From assembly GCA_029775855.1 (NCBI GenBank), contig JARVJZ010000001.1:300519-364518 (forward strand): a stretch of DNA of 64,000 bases, in the 5' to 3' direction. The notes below the pieces were generated by a model. It was not told the origin of the DNA, did not search any database, and was given only the letters and a program-made list of their open reading frames with translations. This document shows positions 18,517 through 28,648 of the stretch, piece after piece; position 1 is the first letter of the stretch, and each line of letters opens with the position of its first letter. This DNA comes from Nitrososphaeria archaeon. GTDB taxonomy: Archaea; Thermoproteota; Nitrososphaeria; Nitrososphaerales; JAAOZN01. Made by a program: the position numbers and the translations under genes.

Positions 18517-18684
18517 ACAGCTTCTTCTTTAGCCGTGGTTAATAAAATTGAAGAGCCTATAGCGTTCACATTTTTCCGCTACCCCTTTATATAGTGTGGT
18601 GCAAGATGGGGGGTAGCGCCACAACCAACAGCAGAAAGGCTTAAATCGAACCCAAAACCATATAATGGAGCGAGAAAAGGGTCG
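18517..18684 (+). promoter_or_regulatory. CRISPR leader region with inverted repeat and candidate promoters
   Basis: These 168 bp separate the divergent helicase from the first repeat. They contain a perfect 9-bp inverted repeat (CGCTACCCC at 18577-18585, GGGGTAGCG at 18610-18618) flanking TTTATATA (18586-18593), and a BRE/TATA-like AAAGGCTTAAAT at 18635-18646, 39 nt before repeat 1. Leader placement on this side rests on the decayed repeat being at the far end and on the repeat reading ...ATTGAAAG toward the spacer. A TATA-like ATTTTATTAAC for the helicase lies on the minus strand near 18537-18549. Confidence 0.6.
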
Positions 18685-20675
18685 GAATCTCACATAGAGA
18701 ATTGAAAGTATGCCATTTATCATTTGCTTGAATTTCGTTGAAACACGAATCTCACATAGAGAATTGAAAGTTTATTTTGCTTAGAATTGTGGGCAAAAAC
18801 GGTTTAAGCGGGAATCTCACATAGAGAATTGAAAGATGGTGTAGGCGGTTCAGAGCCTAATATGTCGCTGTATAATGAATCTCACATAGAGAATTGAAAG
18901 TACTGTAGCCACCATGTTAGCGGGTATGCTAACTGTAGCGAATCTCACATAGAGAATTGAAAGTTTGTGGTTGTGATTGTGATTGGGGTTGTGGTTGTGA
19001 TGGAATCTCACATAGAGAATTGAAAGCCATCCGTTGAATGGGTCATACCACTCCCAGCGTGAGTGGAATCTCACATAGAGAATTGAAAGCCCTCTACTCG
19101 AGGGCGTTTCGGTTTATAAAATGGTGATGGAATCTCACATAGAGAATTGAAAGTCACTACTTCGACTGACGGACGCGGTGGACCGATTCGAATGAATCTC
19201 ACATAGAGAATTGAAAGAGAGACCTATTACATAGCGGTTACCAGAAGCTGGGTCTGGGGAATCTCACATAGAGAATTGAAAGTTTTTTAGTTGTTCTTTT
19301 AATTGTTTAAATTCTTCTGATGGAATCTCACATAGAGAATTGAAAGCTGCTGCTTGTCCTGCTCTCTCCACCGTAAAGTGGAGAGAATCTCACATAGAGA
19401 ATTGAAAGCTGACAAAGACAGGGAGTCATTGATTCTCTTACAGAAACTTCTGAATCTCACATAGAGAATTGAAAGTTCTATTGCTGATTTTATTTTGGGT
19501 AGTTCCGTTTTTTCAGAATCTCACATAGAGAATTGAAAGATGACATCCTTGGTAGTAAAGACCAATGGCTCTCCTATTGAATCTCACATAGAGAATTGAA
19601 AGGTTGCGTAAGGTTACGGTTAAAATCAGTGAAGATGTTGAATCTCACATAGAGAATTGAAAGTATAATGCGGGTAGCGGTTGGATTGGCTATGAGCCAT
19701 ACGAATCTCACATAGAGAATTGAAAGTAGCGAAGGCTGATGCGCTGCGGGAAAAGAGCTTAACGGGAATCTCACATAGAGAATTGAAAGATAAAATAGTT
19801 TCTCGGCACATCACTCAAGTTTTTGTTAAGGAATCTCACATAGAGAATTGAAAGTAGTAGTAGCTGATTCGCTCTATAATAAAAGAATAGAATCTCACAT
19901 AGAGAATTGAAAGATATGCTTCACGAAGGGGTAGCTTCTATGCTTCACCTTCGGAATCTCACATAGAGAATTGAAAGTTTTCACCGCGTGCTTCTCCACG
20001 ACCCGCCCTTCTGGGTCAGAATCTCACATAGAGAATTGAAAGGGTATATCAACCTTATAGTATTCATAATCATACTCCACTCCGAATCTCACATAGAGAA
20101 TTGAAAGGCTCCACCAGCCAGAGCCCAATTCGCTGGCAAAAGCTTTGGAATCTCACATAGAGAATTGAAAGGTTAGAATAAGGCACTGAATAAATTTGTT
20201 TTTGTTGTATGGAATCTCACATAGAGAATTGAAAGCGATGAAGAGGATTTTCAGCTGCTTAAGCAGCTGAAGGGCAGAATCTCACATAGAGAATTGAAAG
20301 TGCCTACAGGCGGGAGACTCCGAAAGATGCTGTATGTATGAATCTCACATAGAGAATTGAAAGTTTATTTCGCTCAACGCACCACCACCGAAAACTCATC
20401 CAGAATCTCACATAGAGAATTGAAAGTCGTCTTAATCCCCACCCTTCTTTTTTTCTTTTTTTGTTGAATCTCACATAGAGAATTGAAAGTAGCTAACGCT
20501 ACCAATACGCCTACTCCCGCTAAGAGAATCTCACATAGAGAATTGAAAGCCAACCTCTATGAGATCTTTGGCGCTAAGATCAGCAGAGAGAATCTCACAT
20601 AGAGAATTGAAAGTACGTGAGCCTTGTCTTAAAACGCGTTGCGCATTATACGAATCTCACATAGAGAATTGAAAG

Positions 20676-20908
20676 AAGGCTTTGGGTGCGGGAATACATA
20701 CTCGACCAAATAGCTGAATCTCACATAGAGAATTGAAAGGCTGTCTTACCGTCAAACAAATAAGCCAACCCACCCGCGAATCTCACATAGAGAATTGAAA
20801 GAAAAGTAAGGTGATGGACTAACGACCTCCTTCTCATTCTCTTGAATCTCACATAGAGAATTGAAAGGAGGTTATGGGTCAGGGAGTATATCCTTGACCA
20901 AATAGCAA
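20676..20908 (+). repeat. two CRISPR spacers encoding the same peptide
   Basis: Spacer 20676-20715 and spacer 20868-20908 both translate in frame 2 to RLWVREYILDQIA. Five of the 13 codons are identical and eight differ only synonymously. They therefore derive from homologous protein-coding genes of two related but distinct invaders. Confidence 0.9.
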
Positions 20909-21497
20909 GAATCTCACATAGAGAATTGAAAGTCTACCTCAGGAATTGTAGCTGTTGTCGCCGATTTGAATCTCACATAGAGAATTGAAAGTTTAGGGAA
21001 GGCCATCGGCTGATCTTCCCATTAGCGCATCGAATCTCACATAGAGAATTGAAAGTAAATATGGTTGAGAAAATTGGACTTGATCTAAAATGGTGGGAAT
21101 CTCACATAGAGAATTGAAAGAAGATGACATCCACATTCCAAATGCTACCCGACGAATTGAATCTCACATAGAGAATTGAAAGATACTGAATAGGACGCAG
21201 AAGAAACTTCTTCGGGCTTAAGGAATCTCACATAGAGAATTGAAAGAACGGAATTAAATCGCTTAACCGTAAGAGATCTGATGGTGAATCTCACATAGAG
21301 AATTGAAAGTACCACTCGAAGCGGCGGTGGTATTCGCACTTTAAGGAATCTCACATAGAGAATTGAAAGTTAGAGTTGATCTCTTCTGCACGAGCAGAGA
21401 GCAGCTTTCGAATCTCACATAGAGAATTGAAAGATTCTAGGCTCGAAAGTTGCCACAGCGGAAAACGGATGTAGAATCTCACATAGAGAATTGAAAG

Positions 21498-21911
21498 GCA
21501 TGTGAAGCGGGCAATCAGCGTCTCTCTCAACTTCTCCAGAATCTCACATAGAGAATTGAAAGTCGAGAGCGAGTGCAGCCGATTATACTTCAGCTAGAGC
21601 GAATCTCACATAGAGAATTGAAAGGCTATCTCTCTTTTGTCTATCATTATGACTGAATCTGAGAATCTCACATAGAGAATTGAAAGACCCAGCAGACTAT
21701 CTAGACGATGATTTACTTACCTAGAATCTCACATAGAGAATTGAAAGCACCGAGGGTGAATAGTAGAGGTCTTCGACTTTAGCCGAATCTCACATAGAGA
21801 ATTGAAAGTACTTGGTTATTTTGTGCGTAGGCAACACCTTAAACTCGAATCTCACATAGAGAATTGAAAGGCATGTGAAGCGGGCAATCAGCGTCTCTCT
21901 CAACTTCTCCA
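21498..21911 (+). repeat. duplicated CRISPR spacer
   Basis: The 41-nt spacer at 21498-21538 recurs without change at 21871-21911, six units further along. The spacers between them are not duplicated, so this is not a simple block duplication. Confidence 0.95.
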
Positions 21912-22653
21912 GAATCTCACATAGAGAATTGAAAGTCATAATATTTGCTACGAACCCGCCTGAGTTCAGCGGATTGGAATCTCACATAGAGAATTGAAAG
22001 TTGAGAAAGTAAAGTTTGTATCCAGACTGAGCGTGGTTTTGAGAATCTCACATAGAGAATTGAAAGTTGGTTCAAAGAACATTATCGTAATCTACCACCG
22101 GTAATTTTGAATCTCACATAGAGAATTGAAAGTTAGCAGATTCCCTATTAGCCGATGATATCTGAGTTTCGGAATCTCACATAGAGAATTGAAAGTTCTC
22201 AGCTCTCTTAGCTTCAGCTCTAAGCTTTGCATCATGAATCTCACATAGAGAATTGAAAGCCAGCTGTAGGTGCGCAGGTAGCTGGGCCGAATAGCCAGCG
22301 AATCTCACATAGAGAATTGAAAGACAATATTTTTACTGTTTTGAAGGAAAAGGTGAGTACGAATCTCACATAGAGAATTGAAAGCAATCTTCTTTCAACT
22401 GACCACCAAATTGATACCCATCATACTGCAGAATCTCACATAGAGAATTGAAAGCTGAGCTAGAAAACATAGACAAAGAAATAGCAGCCAAGAATCTCAC
22501 ATAGAGAATTGAAAGTAAAAACTAAATCTAAACCATTTTCTGTTATAAAGTTTCCTGAATCTCACATAGAGAATTGAAAGACAAACTGCCCATCCAGTGA
22601 TGTGGGCGGATCAATTATTCGAATCTCACATAGAGAATTGAAAGTTTTTACTA

Positions 22654-22685
22654 TAGCCTGATACGATAATAGCCTGATACGATAA
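22654..22685 (+). repeat. 16-nt tandem repeat inside a spacer
   Basis: TAGCCTGATACGATAA occurs twice in a row within the 43-nt spacer at 22645-22687. Confidence 0.95.
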
Positions 22686-23760
22686 TAGAATCTCACATAG
22701 AGAATTGAAAGAGCTGTCTTTTGAACGCAGTACGCCACAACCTTAGCTGGAATCTCACATAGAGAATTGAAAGCTCCTATCGCAACTGCTGATGCTGAAC
22801 CGCTCGGCGCCGTGAATCTCACATAGAGAATTGAAAGTATTTTTCGTCGATGAGTTTAACCCATTTAACGTGCCTCGAATCTCACATAGAGAATTGAAAG
22901 CCACTATTTGAAGCACCACTAACATTATCGCTTGGAGCAGAATCTCACATAGAGAATTGAAAGTAGATGACATTAATGACATTAGCAGACCTACTGATGA
23001 CAGAATCTCACATAGAGAATTGAAAGCACTCGACCCGTCAGCTCCTTTTTGTCAATTTGCTTTAGAATCTCACATAGAGAATTGAAAGTACAGACGCAGC
23101 AACAGGTCAAAAAGTCTCTAAGCAAGAATCTCACATAGAGAATTGAAAGTCACTCATCAAACATCATCCTTTTCTTTGCAGTATTGAATCTCACATAGAG
23201 AATTGAAAGAATACAGGCGCATACAAGCAGTTTGGCTCACCCTGGAATCTCACATAGAGAATTGAAAGAATTCGGAAAGATATTTCGTAAGTCAAAAATT
23301 TTGAATTTGTGAATCTCACATAGAGAATTGAAAGACCGTGGTCTTCAACGCCCCCACAGCAACCTCCGGAACCGGAATCTCACATAGAGAATTGAAAGCA
23401 AAGCTGAAGGTAAGTTGCGATGTTGACTAGGCTCTGAATCTCACATAGAGAATTGAAAGTATCTACTCACCAACTTTTAGAATAAGCCCCTGAACCATCC
23501 AGAATCTCACATAGAGAATTGAAAGGTGAGAACCTCTTTGATTTGCTCAGCGTCGAGCTTTGATAAAGAATCTCACATAGAGAATTGAAAGCCTTTTTAG
23601 AATTTCTTCGACTATTTTCATCTAAGATTCTCGAATCTCACATAGAGAATTGAAAGGACTTCTAATGCTAGTGGTGTTTATTCAAGTTTAGTAAATTTAG
23701 AATCTCACATAGAGAATTGAAAGTTGTGTGTTAGCGTCGTGTCTTGTTGGCTTTCAGAAT

Positions 23761-23784
23761 GAGTTTCACATAGAGGGTTGCAAG
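23761..23784 (+). repeat. degenerate terminal CRISPR repeat
   Basis: This 24-nt block matches the array repeat at 19 positions, with differences at positions 3, 5, 16, 17 and 21. It lies 37 nt after the last perfect repeat. Decay at this end marks it as the trailer, the oldest part of the array. Confidence 0.85.
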
Positions 23785-23862
23785 AAATTATCGCTACACA
23801 AGAAAACAGTATTATTAAAGCACCTTTTTAAGCTGAAATATAACCTTCTACCATCTAGTGAC

Positions 23863-26133
23863 ATGTTGACCCGCCTTCGCATCCTAATCAAAGGTGTCGT
23901 CCAAGGTGTAGGCTTCAGACCCTTCATCTACCGAGCAGCCACAGAGAAAGGGTTGAAAGGGTATGTAAAAAACCTAGGAGACGGCACAGTCGAAATACTC
24001 GTGGAGGGTAAAGACGGCATACTAAAATCCTTTATAGACGACATCCATCTTAGAAGACCACCTCTATCAAAGATATACGACCTTAAGATCGAGGAAGTAG
24101 ATGCTGAACCTCCTCTACCAACATTCACCATCCTCGAAAGCTCAAAAACGGGCTTCGAAAGCGGCTCCATAATACCAGCAGACGTCTCAATCTGCAACAA
24201 CTGTCTACAAGAACTCTACAACCCAAACGACAGACGCTACAGATACTTCTTCATAACCTGCACAGACTGCGGACCAAGGTTCACAGCCATAGAAGAAATG
24301 CCATATGACAGACCAAACACAACGATGGCAGAATTCCCTATGTGCAAAGAATGCAGAAGAGAATACACAGACCCCTTAAACAGAAGATTCCACGCCCAAA
24401 CGATAGCTTGCAGCATCTGTGGACCAAAAGTCTTCCTAGCAGATAAAAGAGGCGAAATTATAGACTGCAGAGATCCGATAGAAGAAGCAGCCAAGCTAAT
24501 AGACGAAGAAATGATCGTTGCAGTCAAAGGAAACGGCGGCTTCCACCTTGCAGTAGCAACCACCAACCCAACACCTATCTTAAGGTTGAGAAGAAGCAAA
24601 CACAGAGCCCAAAAACCCTTCGCTATAATGGCTAAGAGCATAGAAGTAATAAAGACATTCGCAGAGGTCTCAAAGAAGGAAGAAGAGCTTCTACTCTCAC
24701 ACATAAAACCCATCGTGCTACTGAAAAAGAGCAGCAACTACTACCTCGCTGAAGAAATCGCCCCAGGCTTACACAACATCGGCACCATGCTACCATATAC
24801 AGCCCTACACTCCCTCCTACTCAACGCAACAAAAGAGCCAGCCCTCATAATGACGAGCGCCAACCCCTCTGGAGAACCCATAATCATCGACAACAAGGAA
24901 GCCATCACGAGACTCAACAGCGAAGTAGACTACTTCCTACTCCACAACAGAAAGATCGCACATAGATGCGACGACTCAGTAGTCAAGTTCATCGACGATA
25001 AACCATCCCTAATCCGAAGATCCAGAGGCTATGCACCAGAACCCGTTGAGCTGAAATTCCAACCAAAAGAATCAGTCCTTGGACTAGGCGGAGAGCTTAA
25101 CGTCACTTCGTGCATAAACGTAGCACACAGAGCATACCTAACCCAACACATAGGCGACATAGAGCACCACAACACCTACCTATTCCTAAAAGATGCAATC
25201 AAACACCTAACAAGGCTCATAAGGGCGAAAATAAGCAAAGTCGCATGTGACCTACACCCAGCATACCTAACCACAAAGCTGGCTGAAGAAATGGTGCAAG
25301 AGCAAAACCTCCAACTCATAAAAGTGCAGCACCACCATGCACACATAACCTCAGTTATGGCTGAATATGGATTAGACGAAGCAATCGGAATCTCAGTAGA
25401 CGGAGCGGGCTACGGAGCAGACGGAACCATCTGGGGCGGTGAAGTGCTCTACTGCACATACAACCAATACAGACGCCTAGCCCACCTCCAACTACATCAA
25501 CTTCCAGGAGGAGATCTTGCCACAAAGTACCCTATCAGAGTAGCAGCCGCTATACTCTCACACTCAAACCGCCACAAAGAATGGCTAAGCTCCGTAGCAC
25601 ACAAACTACCATACGGAGAAAAAGAAGCCGAAGTCATACTAAAGATGATTGAACAAAAACGCAACCCTAAAACCTCAAGCTGTGGTAGGGTACTAGACGC
25701 CATCTCAGCAATACTTGGAATATGCTATGAGCGTACATACGAAGGGGAACCAGCCATGAAGCTTGAAGCAGCAGCCCAAAATGGGGAAGACGTGTTAAAA
25801 GTAGCACCAGTCATAAAAGGCAACATATTAGAGACCTCAATAATAGTAGAGCAGATACTTGACAACCTAAAAAGATACCACATAAAAGACCTAGCATACT
25901 CTGCAGAAGAATATCTAGCCAAAGGCCTAGCAGAATTAGCCATAAACCAAGCAGAAGAGCTCAAAGTGAAGAGCATAGCCCTCTCAGGCGGCGTAGCATA
26001 CAACCAACACATAACAACCACCATCAGAAACCTAGTTAAAGGAGCTCAACGTATATTTTATACGAACATGCTCGTTCCACCAGGGGATGGAGGCATATCA
26101 CTTGGGCAAGTAGCCGCTGCCTGCTACATTTAA
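23863..26133 (+). CDS. hypF: carbamoyltransferase HypF, [NiFe]-hydrogenase maturation
   Basis: This protein of about 756 residues makes the carbamoyl precursor of the CN ligands and passes it to HypE. The order is an acylphosphatase domain (GVVQGVGFRPF near 11-21), two zinc-finger-like C-x2-C pairs (about 107-185), a YrdC-like domain, and a Kae1-like domain with VQHHHAH and ISVDGAGYG motifs. The frame is open farther upstream into the CRISPR trailer, but the acylphosphatase domain begins right after ATG 23863, so I take that as the start. HypC follows 17 nt later. Confidence 0.96.
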   Translation: MLTRLRILIKGVVQGVGFRPFIYRAATEKGLKGYVKNLGDGTVEILVEGKDGILKSFIDDIHLRRPPLSKIYDLKIEEVDAEPPLPTFTILESSKTGFESGSIIPADVSICNNCLQELYNPNDRRYRYFFITCTDCGPRFTAIEEMPYDRPNTTMAEFPMCKECRREYTDPLNRRFHAQTIACSICGPKVFLADKRGEIIDCRDPIEEAAKLIDEEMIVAVKGNGGFHLAVATTNPTPILRLRRSKHRAQKPFAIMAKSIEVIKTFAEVSKKEEELLLSHIKPIVLLKKSSNYYLAEEIAPGLHNIGTMLPYTALHSLLLNATKEPALIMTSANPSGEPIIIDNKEAITRLNSEVDYFLLHNRKIAHRCDDSVVKFIDDKPSLIRRSRGYAPEPVELKFQPKESVLGLGGELNVTSCINVAHRAYLTQHIGDIEHHNTYLFLKDAIKHLTRLIRAKISKVACDLHPAYLTTKLAEEMVQEQNLQLIKVQHHHAHITSVMAEYGLDEAIGISVDGAGYGADGTIWGGEVLYCTYNQYRRLAHLQLHQLPGGDLATKYPIRVAAAILSHSNRHKEWLSSVAHKLPYGEKEAEVILKMIEQKRNPKTSSCGRVLDAISAILGICYERTYEGEPAMKLEAAAQNGEDVLKVAPVIKGNILETSIIVEQILDNLKRYHIKDLAYSAEEYLAKGLAELAINQAEELKVKSIALSGGVAYNQHITTTIRNLVKGAQRIFYTNMLVPPGDGGISLGQVAAACYI

Positions 26134-26150
26134 CATATAGGTGAATCGAA

Positions 26151-26387
26151 ATGTGTTTAGCTGTTCCAGGCTTGGTGTTAAGCAAGGAAGGTACACATGC
26201 TAAAGTAGATTTTGGAGGGGGTATAATTAGAGAGGTTAACATCTCTCTTGTTGATGTTAAGGTTGGGCAGTATGTGATCGTGCACGCCGGCTTTGCGATT
26301 CAAGTCATGGATGAGGATGAAGCGAAAGAAACGCTCGAATTATGGCGGCAAGTGTTTAACCTAGATGAAGAGGAGCAGAGCGTATGA
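26151..26387 (+). CDS. hypC: hydrogenase assembly chaperone HypC/HupF
   Basis: This 78-residue chaperone begins MCLAVPG. Its Cys2 binds the Fe(CN)2CO unit and the hydrogenase large-subunit precursor. It overlaps the start of hypD by 4 nt (ATGA), so the two partners of the HypCD scaffold are translationally coupled. Confidence 0.97.
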   Translation: MCLAVPGLVLSKEGTHAKVDFGGGIIREVNISLVDVKVGQYVIVHAGFAIQVMDEDEAKETLELWRQVFNLDEEEQSV

Positions 26388-27490
26388 CCTTCAAATTATC
26401 AGATCAACATACAGCCAAACATATCTTAAAAAAGATTAGAGAACTTAACCTAAACCTAAGGATCATGCATGTCTGCGGCACACACCAAGACACCTTAGTC
26501 AAACATGGGTTAGACACCCTTCTTCAAGAATGTAATGTCGAAATGAGACAAGGACCTGGCTGCCCAGTCTGTGTAACACCTCCAAGAGAGTTCGAGGAAG
26601 CCAAAATCTTAGCTAAAGAAGGATGTGTAATAGCGGTATATGGCGATGTTATAAGGGTTCCAGTGGAAGGGGGTTCATTAGCAGACCTTAAAGCAGAAGG
26701 ATACGACATACGCATCGTCTATGGCGCAGAAGACGCTGTTAAAATCGCTAAAAAAACACATAAACCTGTTGTCTTCATGGCAATAGGATTCGAAACTACC
26801 GCGCCAAGCACAGCTTCAGTATTGCTTAATGAGCCGCCTGAAAACTTTTATGTGCTATCATGCCACCGCTATGTTCCACCAGCCTTAGATGCTCTGCTTG
26901 GAATGGGTGAATTGAAGATCGATGGGTTAATAGATCCTGGGCATGTAAGCGCGATTATAGGTCTTAAACCTTATGAATACCTCTCGGAGAGGTATCATCT
27001 CCCTCAAGTAGTTTCAGGGTTTGAGCCCCTTGATATGTTGGTTGCCGTGTTGATGATAGCGCTTCAGATAAAAAAAGGTGAAGCTAGGGTTGAAAACGAG
27101 TACAAGCGTGTAGTAAAGTATGAAGGAAACATTAAGGCTCTGAAGATCTTAAATGAAGTCTTCCAGCCTTCAGATGCTGTCTGGAGGGGCTTAGGTCTCA
27201 TAAAGGATTCTGGTATGAAGATTAGAGGAGTATTCGAAGACCACGATGCGAGGCAAGTCTTTGAAGACAGGCTTAAGGTGCTTGACTCTATTGAATTCAA
27301 AGAGCCTTTTGGATGTAGGTGCAGCGAGGTTATACGGGGTCTACTTTACCCACAGGAATGTGTTTTATTCGGTAAGGTGTGCACACCAACCAGACCCATT
27401 GGACCTTGTATGGTTTCGGTTGAGGGTTCGTGTAATATTGAATACAAATATGGTAGGTTGAATGTTAAGTTGTCTTCTAACAGATCCTAG
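26384..27490 (+). CDS. hypD: hydrogenase maturation protein HypD
   Basis: This 368-residue protein has the conserved CGTHQ (about 27-31), GPGCPVC (about 58-64), GFETTAP and CHRYVPP motifs. Its C-terminal cysteine set (CRC...PQEC...CTP...GPC) holds the [4Fe-4S] cluster. With HypC it is the platform where CN and CO are added to iron. Its last 14 bases overlap the convergent hypE gene. Confidence 0.97.
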   Translation: MTFKLSDQHTAKHILKKIRELNLNLRIMHVCGTHQDTLVKHGLDTLLQECNVEMRQGPGCPVCVTPPREFEEAKILAKEGCVIAVYGDVIRVPVEGGSLADLKAEGYDIRIVYGAEDAVKIAKKTHKPVVFMAIGFETTAPSTASVLLNEPPENFYVLSCHRYVPPALDALLGMGELKIDGLIDPGHVSAIIGLKPYEYLSERYHLPQVVSGFEPLDMLVAVLMIALQIKKGEARVENEYKRVVKYEGNIKALKILNEVFQPSDAVWRGLGLIKDSGMKIRGVFEDHDARQVFEDRLKVLDSIEFKEPFGCRCSEVIRGLLYPQECVLFGKVCTPTRPIGPCMVSVEGSCNIEYKYGRLNVKLSSNRS

Positions 27491-28529
27491 GGACTGGGTC
27501 TCCTATAGGTGGTGGGATTATTCTCTTACCTCCTACTTTTGTCTTTAAGACTACTTCTTTGAAGTTGCTTGTTGCTTCACCTATTATCTCAGCTTCCCTT
27601 CCTTCTGGTGTTTCACGGAGTGCTGCTAAGACTTCTTCAGCCTTCTCTTTAACCACGCCTACTATCATCTTACCCTCATTCCCAACATCATAGGGGTCTA
27701 TTCCGAGCATCTCACAAGCAGCCCTAACATTCTCATGCACAGGAATCTTCTCCTCCTCTACAAGAATGCCTACTGCTGATTTTTCACTCCACTCGTTTAA
27801 AGCATTTGATAATCCACCCCTCGTTGGATCTTTTAACGCGACAACACCCCCAGTCTCAAGGATCTTCTCTACTGCTTTGTTCAACGGCTTGACATCAGAG
27901 CATACATTTCCTTCGAAGCCGTAGCCTTCTCTGCTGGAAAGAACAGCTATACCATGGTCTCCAACCGCACCAGATAATATGATCTTATCTCCAGCTCTAA
28001 TATTCGAATCTAAGAGCCACCTTGCTTCAAAGGCTCTGTATCTTTTTACAACCTCGATATTTCTATCTAAAAATCTGCTGCGCCGACCTATCCCTGATGT
28101 GTTTATGACGAACTTATCTAACGCGCCTTTTTCAACCACTTTTGTGTCTCCCGCAACAATAAAGACACCAGCCTCTCTGCAAGTCTCTGCCATACTCTCA
28201 ACGATCTTGGTCAAGTCATCTAACGGGAAGCCTTCTTCCAAGATGAAGCCAGCTGTCAAAGCTAGGGGTTCACCTCCAACCATACATATATCGTTGACTG
28301 TTCCTGATACAGCAAGCCTACCTATGTCACCTCCTGGAAAGAAGAGCGGCTTGACGGTGTGGGAATCTGTCTTCAAGACTATGTTATCAACAACAGCAGC
28401 ATCATCAAGGGCTTCAAGAGGCACTTCAACTCCGCTTCCACCTAGCCTACTCACTATGAGCCTCTTGATGAGGCTCTGCATAACCGAGCCTCCAGCCCCA
28501 TGCGCCATAGTCACAAGCTTACTTGCCAT
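27477..28529 (-). CDS. hypE: hydrogenase maturation protein HypE
   Basis: This 350-residue PurM/AIR-synthase-like enzyme ends PRIC. The terminal Cys receives carbamoyl from HypF and is dehydrated to thiocyanate. ATP-binding features such as GDTKVV and the DPTRGGLSNALNE segment are in place. It is convergent with hypD, 14-bp overlap, so mutually antisense 3' ends are expected. Confidence 0.97.
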   Translation of the reverse strand: MASKLVTMAHGAGGSVMQSLIKRLIVSRLGGSGVEVPLEALDDAAVVDNIVLKTDSHTVKPLFFPGGDIGRLAVSGTVNDICMVGGEPLALTAGFILEEGFPLDDLTKIVESMAETCREAGVFIVAGDTKVVEKGALDKFVINTSGIGRRSRFLDRNIEVVKRYRAFEARWLLDSNIRAGDKIILSGAVGDHGIAVLSSREGYGFEGNVCSDVKPLNKAVEKILETGGVVALKDPTRGGLSNALNEWSEKSAVGILVEEEKIPVHENVRAACEMLGIDPYDVGNEGKMIVGVVKEKAEEVLAALRETPEGREAEIIGEATSNFKEVVLKTKVGGKRIIPPPIGDPVPRIC

Positions 28530-28648
28530 CCTCTCACTGCCCTATCATGATATGGGTCGCAGATATAGAACTTAACTGTTTAGTAATCTATGAAGCTGGT
28601 TTACCGAGCTTCCCACATTATAATATTCTGAGGAATAGCAATTGTAGA

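Larger units (their letters stand above)
18685..23784 (+). CRISPR. CRISPR array: 80 identical 24-nt repeats plus one degenerate terminal repeat
   Basis: The repeat is 24 nt, begins GAATCTCA, ends ATTGAAAG, and resembles the 24-nt type I-A repeats of Sulfolobales. I located 80 copies with no mismatch by reading through, the first at 18685-18708 and the last at 23700-23723, and an 81st copy at 23761-23784 that matches 19 of 24. The 80 spacers are 35 to 46 nt, mostly 38-42. Orientation is inferred as left to right: leader at 18517-18684, decayed trailer repeat at the right end. No cas gene is encoded in the 18 kb before or 40 kb after, so interference proteins must be elsewhere in the genome. 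Apparent reading frames inside the array are repeats read as codons. Confidence 0.98.

Noticed and set aside
18964..19002. Spacer of GT-rich sequence matching the Thr-rich stalk of the binding-protein gene at 9950-10080 (self-targeting)
   Set aside because: Both are low-complexity GTT/GTG sequence, but no extended exact match is present by eye.
18850..23000. Minus-strand open frames inside the CRISPR array repeating LSILYVRF or FNSLCEI
   Set aside because: These are the 24-nt repeat (a multiple of 3) read as codons; the spacers between have no shared coding pattern and no starts or ribosome-binding sites.
23728..23862. N-terminal extension of HypF into the CRISPR trailer
   Set aside because: The frame is open, but it includes the degenerate repeat and has no family similarity; the acylphosphatase domain begins at ATG 23863.
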